Below, piece after piece: positions 5,211 through 5,592 of a stretch of DNA of 5,592 bases (position 1 is the stretch's first letter; the number at the start of each line of letters is the position of its first letter). Origin of the DNA: Candidatus Omnitrophota bacterium (lineage in GTDB: Bacteria > Omnitrophota > Gorgyraeia > Velamenicoccales > JABMQK01); the NCBI GenBank assembly GCA_028712915.1, contig JAQTPJ010000069.1, forward strand, positions 1 to 5,592. Reading direction: 5' to 3'. The notes below the pieces were generated by a model, which worked only from the letters and a program-made list of their open reading frames with translations, was not told the origin of the DNA and did not search any database. The position numbers were made by a program, and so were the translations under genes.

Positions 5211-5592
5211 TATACTTTTTCTACCTGCCAATACTCTAATTCTACCGGCGTGGACCTGCCAAAAATGGAAACACTCACTTCTATCTTTTGCTTATCGGGA
5301 TGCACGCCTTCTATGACGCCATTAAAATTTACGAATGGACCATCCGTAACCCTAACCGCCTCCCCTATATCAAATGAGACCTTTGGAGTAGGCTTGGTCT
5401 GGGCTTCCTGCGTGCGTTTCAGGATATTATCTACTTCCTCTGAAGTTAAAGCGGAAGGTTTATTGCCTGAACCGATAAAACCTGTTACCCCGGGCGTAGT
5501 CTTTACTAATAACCACGACCTCTCGTTAAACTCCATTTCTACTAAAATATATCCGGGGAAAAACTTGCGTTGCGATATCTTCTTCTTGCCAG
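5210..5592 (-). CDS. nusG: Transcription termination/antitermination factor NusG, C-terminal part (5' end outside window)
   Basis: NusG binds RNA polymerase through its NGN domain and uses its KOW domain to contact either ribosomal protein S10 (transcription-translation coupling) or Rho. The visible 126 residues begin inside the NGN domain. The conserved KFFPGY motif sits at visible residues 9-14, followed by a W-x-LV-x-x-x-PGV-x-GFIG segment. A linker leads to a complete KOW domain (about visible residues 73-126) with DGPFVNFNG and SIFGRSTPVEL; the Ile-Phe of the latter matches the E. coli S10/Rho contact. The stop is TAA at 5210-5212. E. coli NusG is 181 residues, so roughly 50 N-terminal residues lie beyond the right edge. 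The Met codon at 5534-5536 is internal, because the reading frame and homology continue upstream to the window edge. It lies 14 nt upstream of rplK, probably on the same transcript. Identification is secure. Confidence 0.97.
   Translation of the reverse strand, partial: GKKKISQRKFFPGYILVEMEFNERSWLLVKTTPGVTGFIGSGNKPSALTSEEVDNILKRTQEAQTKPTPKVSFDIGEAVRVTDGPFVNFNGVIEGVHPDKQKIEVSVSIFGRSTPVELEYWQVEKV

Noticed and set aside
5210..5536. A 108-codon gene starting at the Met codon 5534-5536
   Set aside because: The NusG frame and homology (KFFPGYILVEM) continue upstream to the window edge, so this Met is internal to NusG.

Overview
This window is a bacterial housekeeping locus read entirely on the minus strand: the nusG-rplK-rplA-rplJ-rplL-rpoB segment of the transcription/translation operon. 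Read in transcription order (right to left), it holds the C-terminal two-thirds of NusG (cut by the right edge), complete ribosomal proteins L11, L1, L10 and L7/L12, then the first 1038 codons of the RNA polymerase beta subunit RpoB (cut by the left edge, just after the His-Ala-Arg of the conserved C-terminal region). rpoC would be expected next, beyond base 1.

The organism is a bacterium of moderate GC (low-to-mid 40s percent by eye) with Shine-Dalgarno-led genes. Compared from memory with E. coli, RpoB has a charged, probably coiled-coil insert at the betai9 position but lacks the betai4 and betai11 inserts. This argues against a proteobacterium and fits some other Gram-negative-type lineage. 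A PVC-related or candidate phylum such as Omnitrophota is my guess from overall feel; nothing here proves it.

Layout: nusG 5210-5592 (partial), a 14-nt gap, rplK 4767-5195, a 4-bp ATGA overlap, rplA 4090-4770, a 4-bp ATGA overlap, rplJ 3563-4093, a 25-nt gap, rplL 3157-3537, a 41-nt gap, rpoB 1-3115 (partial). No non-coding stretch exceeds 41 nt. I see no promoter, terminator, RNA gene, repeat array or mobile element. The whole segment looks like one transcript.

The genes work together as follows. NusG couples RNA polymerase to the ribosome and to Rho. L11, L10 and L12 form the GTPase-associated stalk that recruits translation factors, and L1 forms the opposite stalk at the E site. RpoB is the second-largest core polymerase subunit.

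I found no unknown system. The points worth a second look are subtle: spacing too tight for the classical L1 and L10 mRNA leader sites, an 11-residue tandem repeat in the L12-binding helix of L10 that predicts three L12 dimers, two in-phase poly-A slippery sites (rplA and the end of rplJ), the RpoB insert pattern, and a ribosome-binding-site hierarchy that favours rplL.
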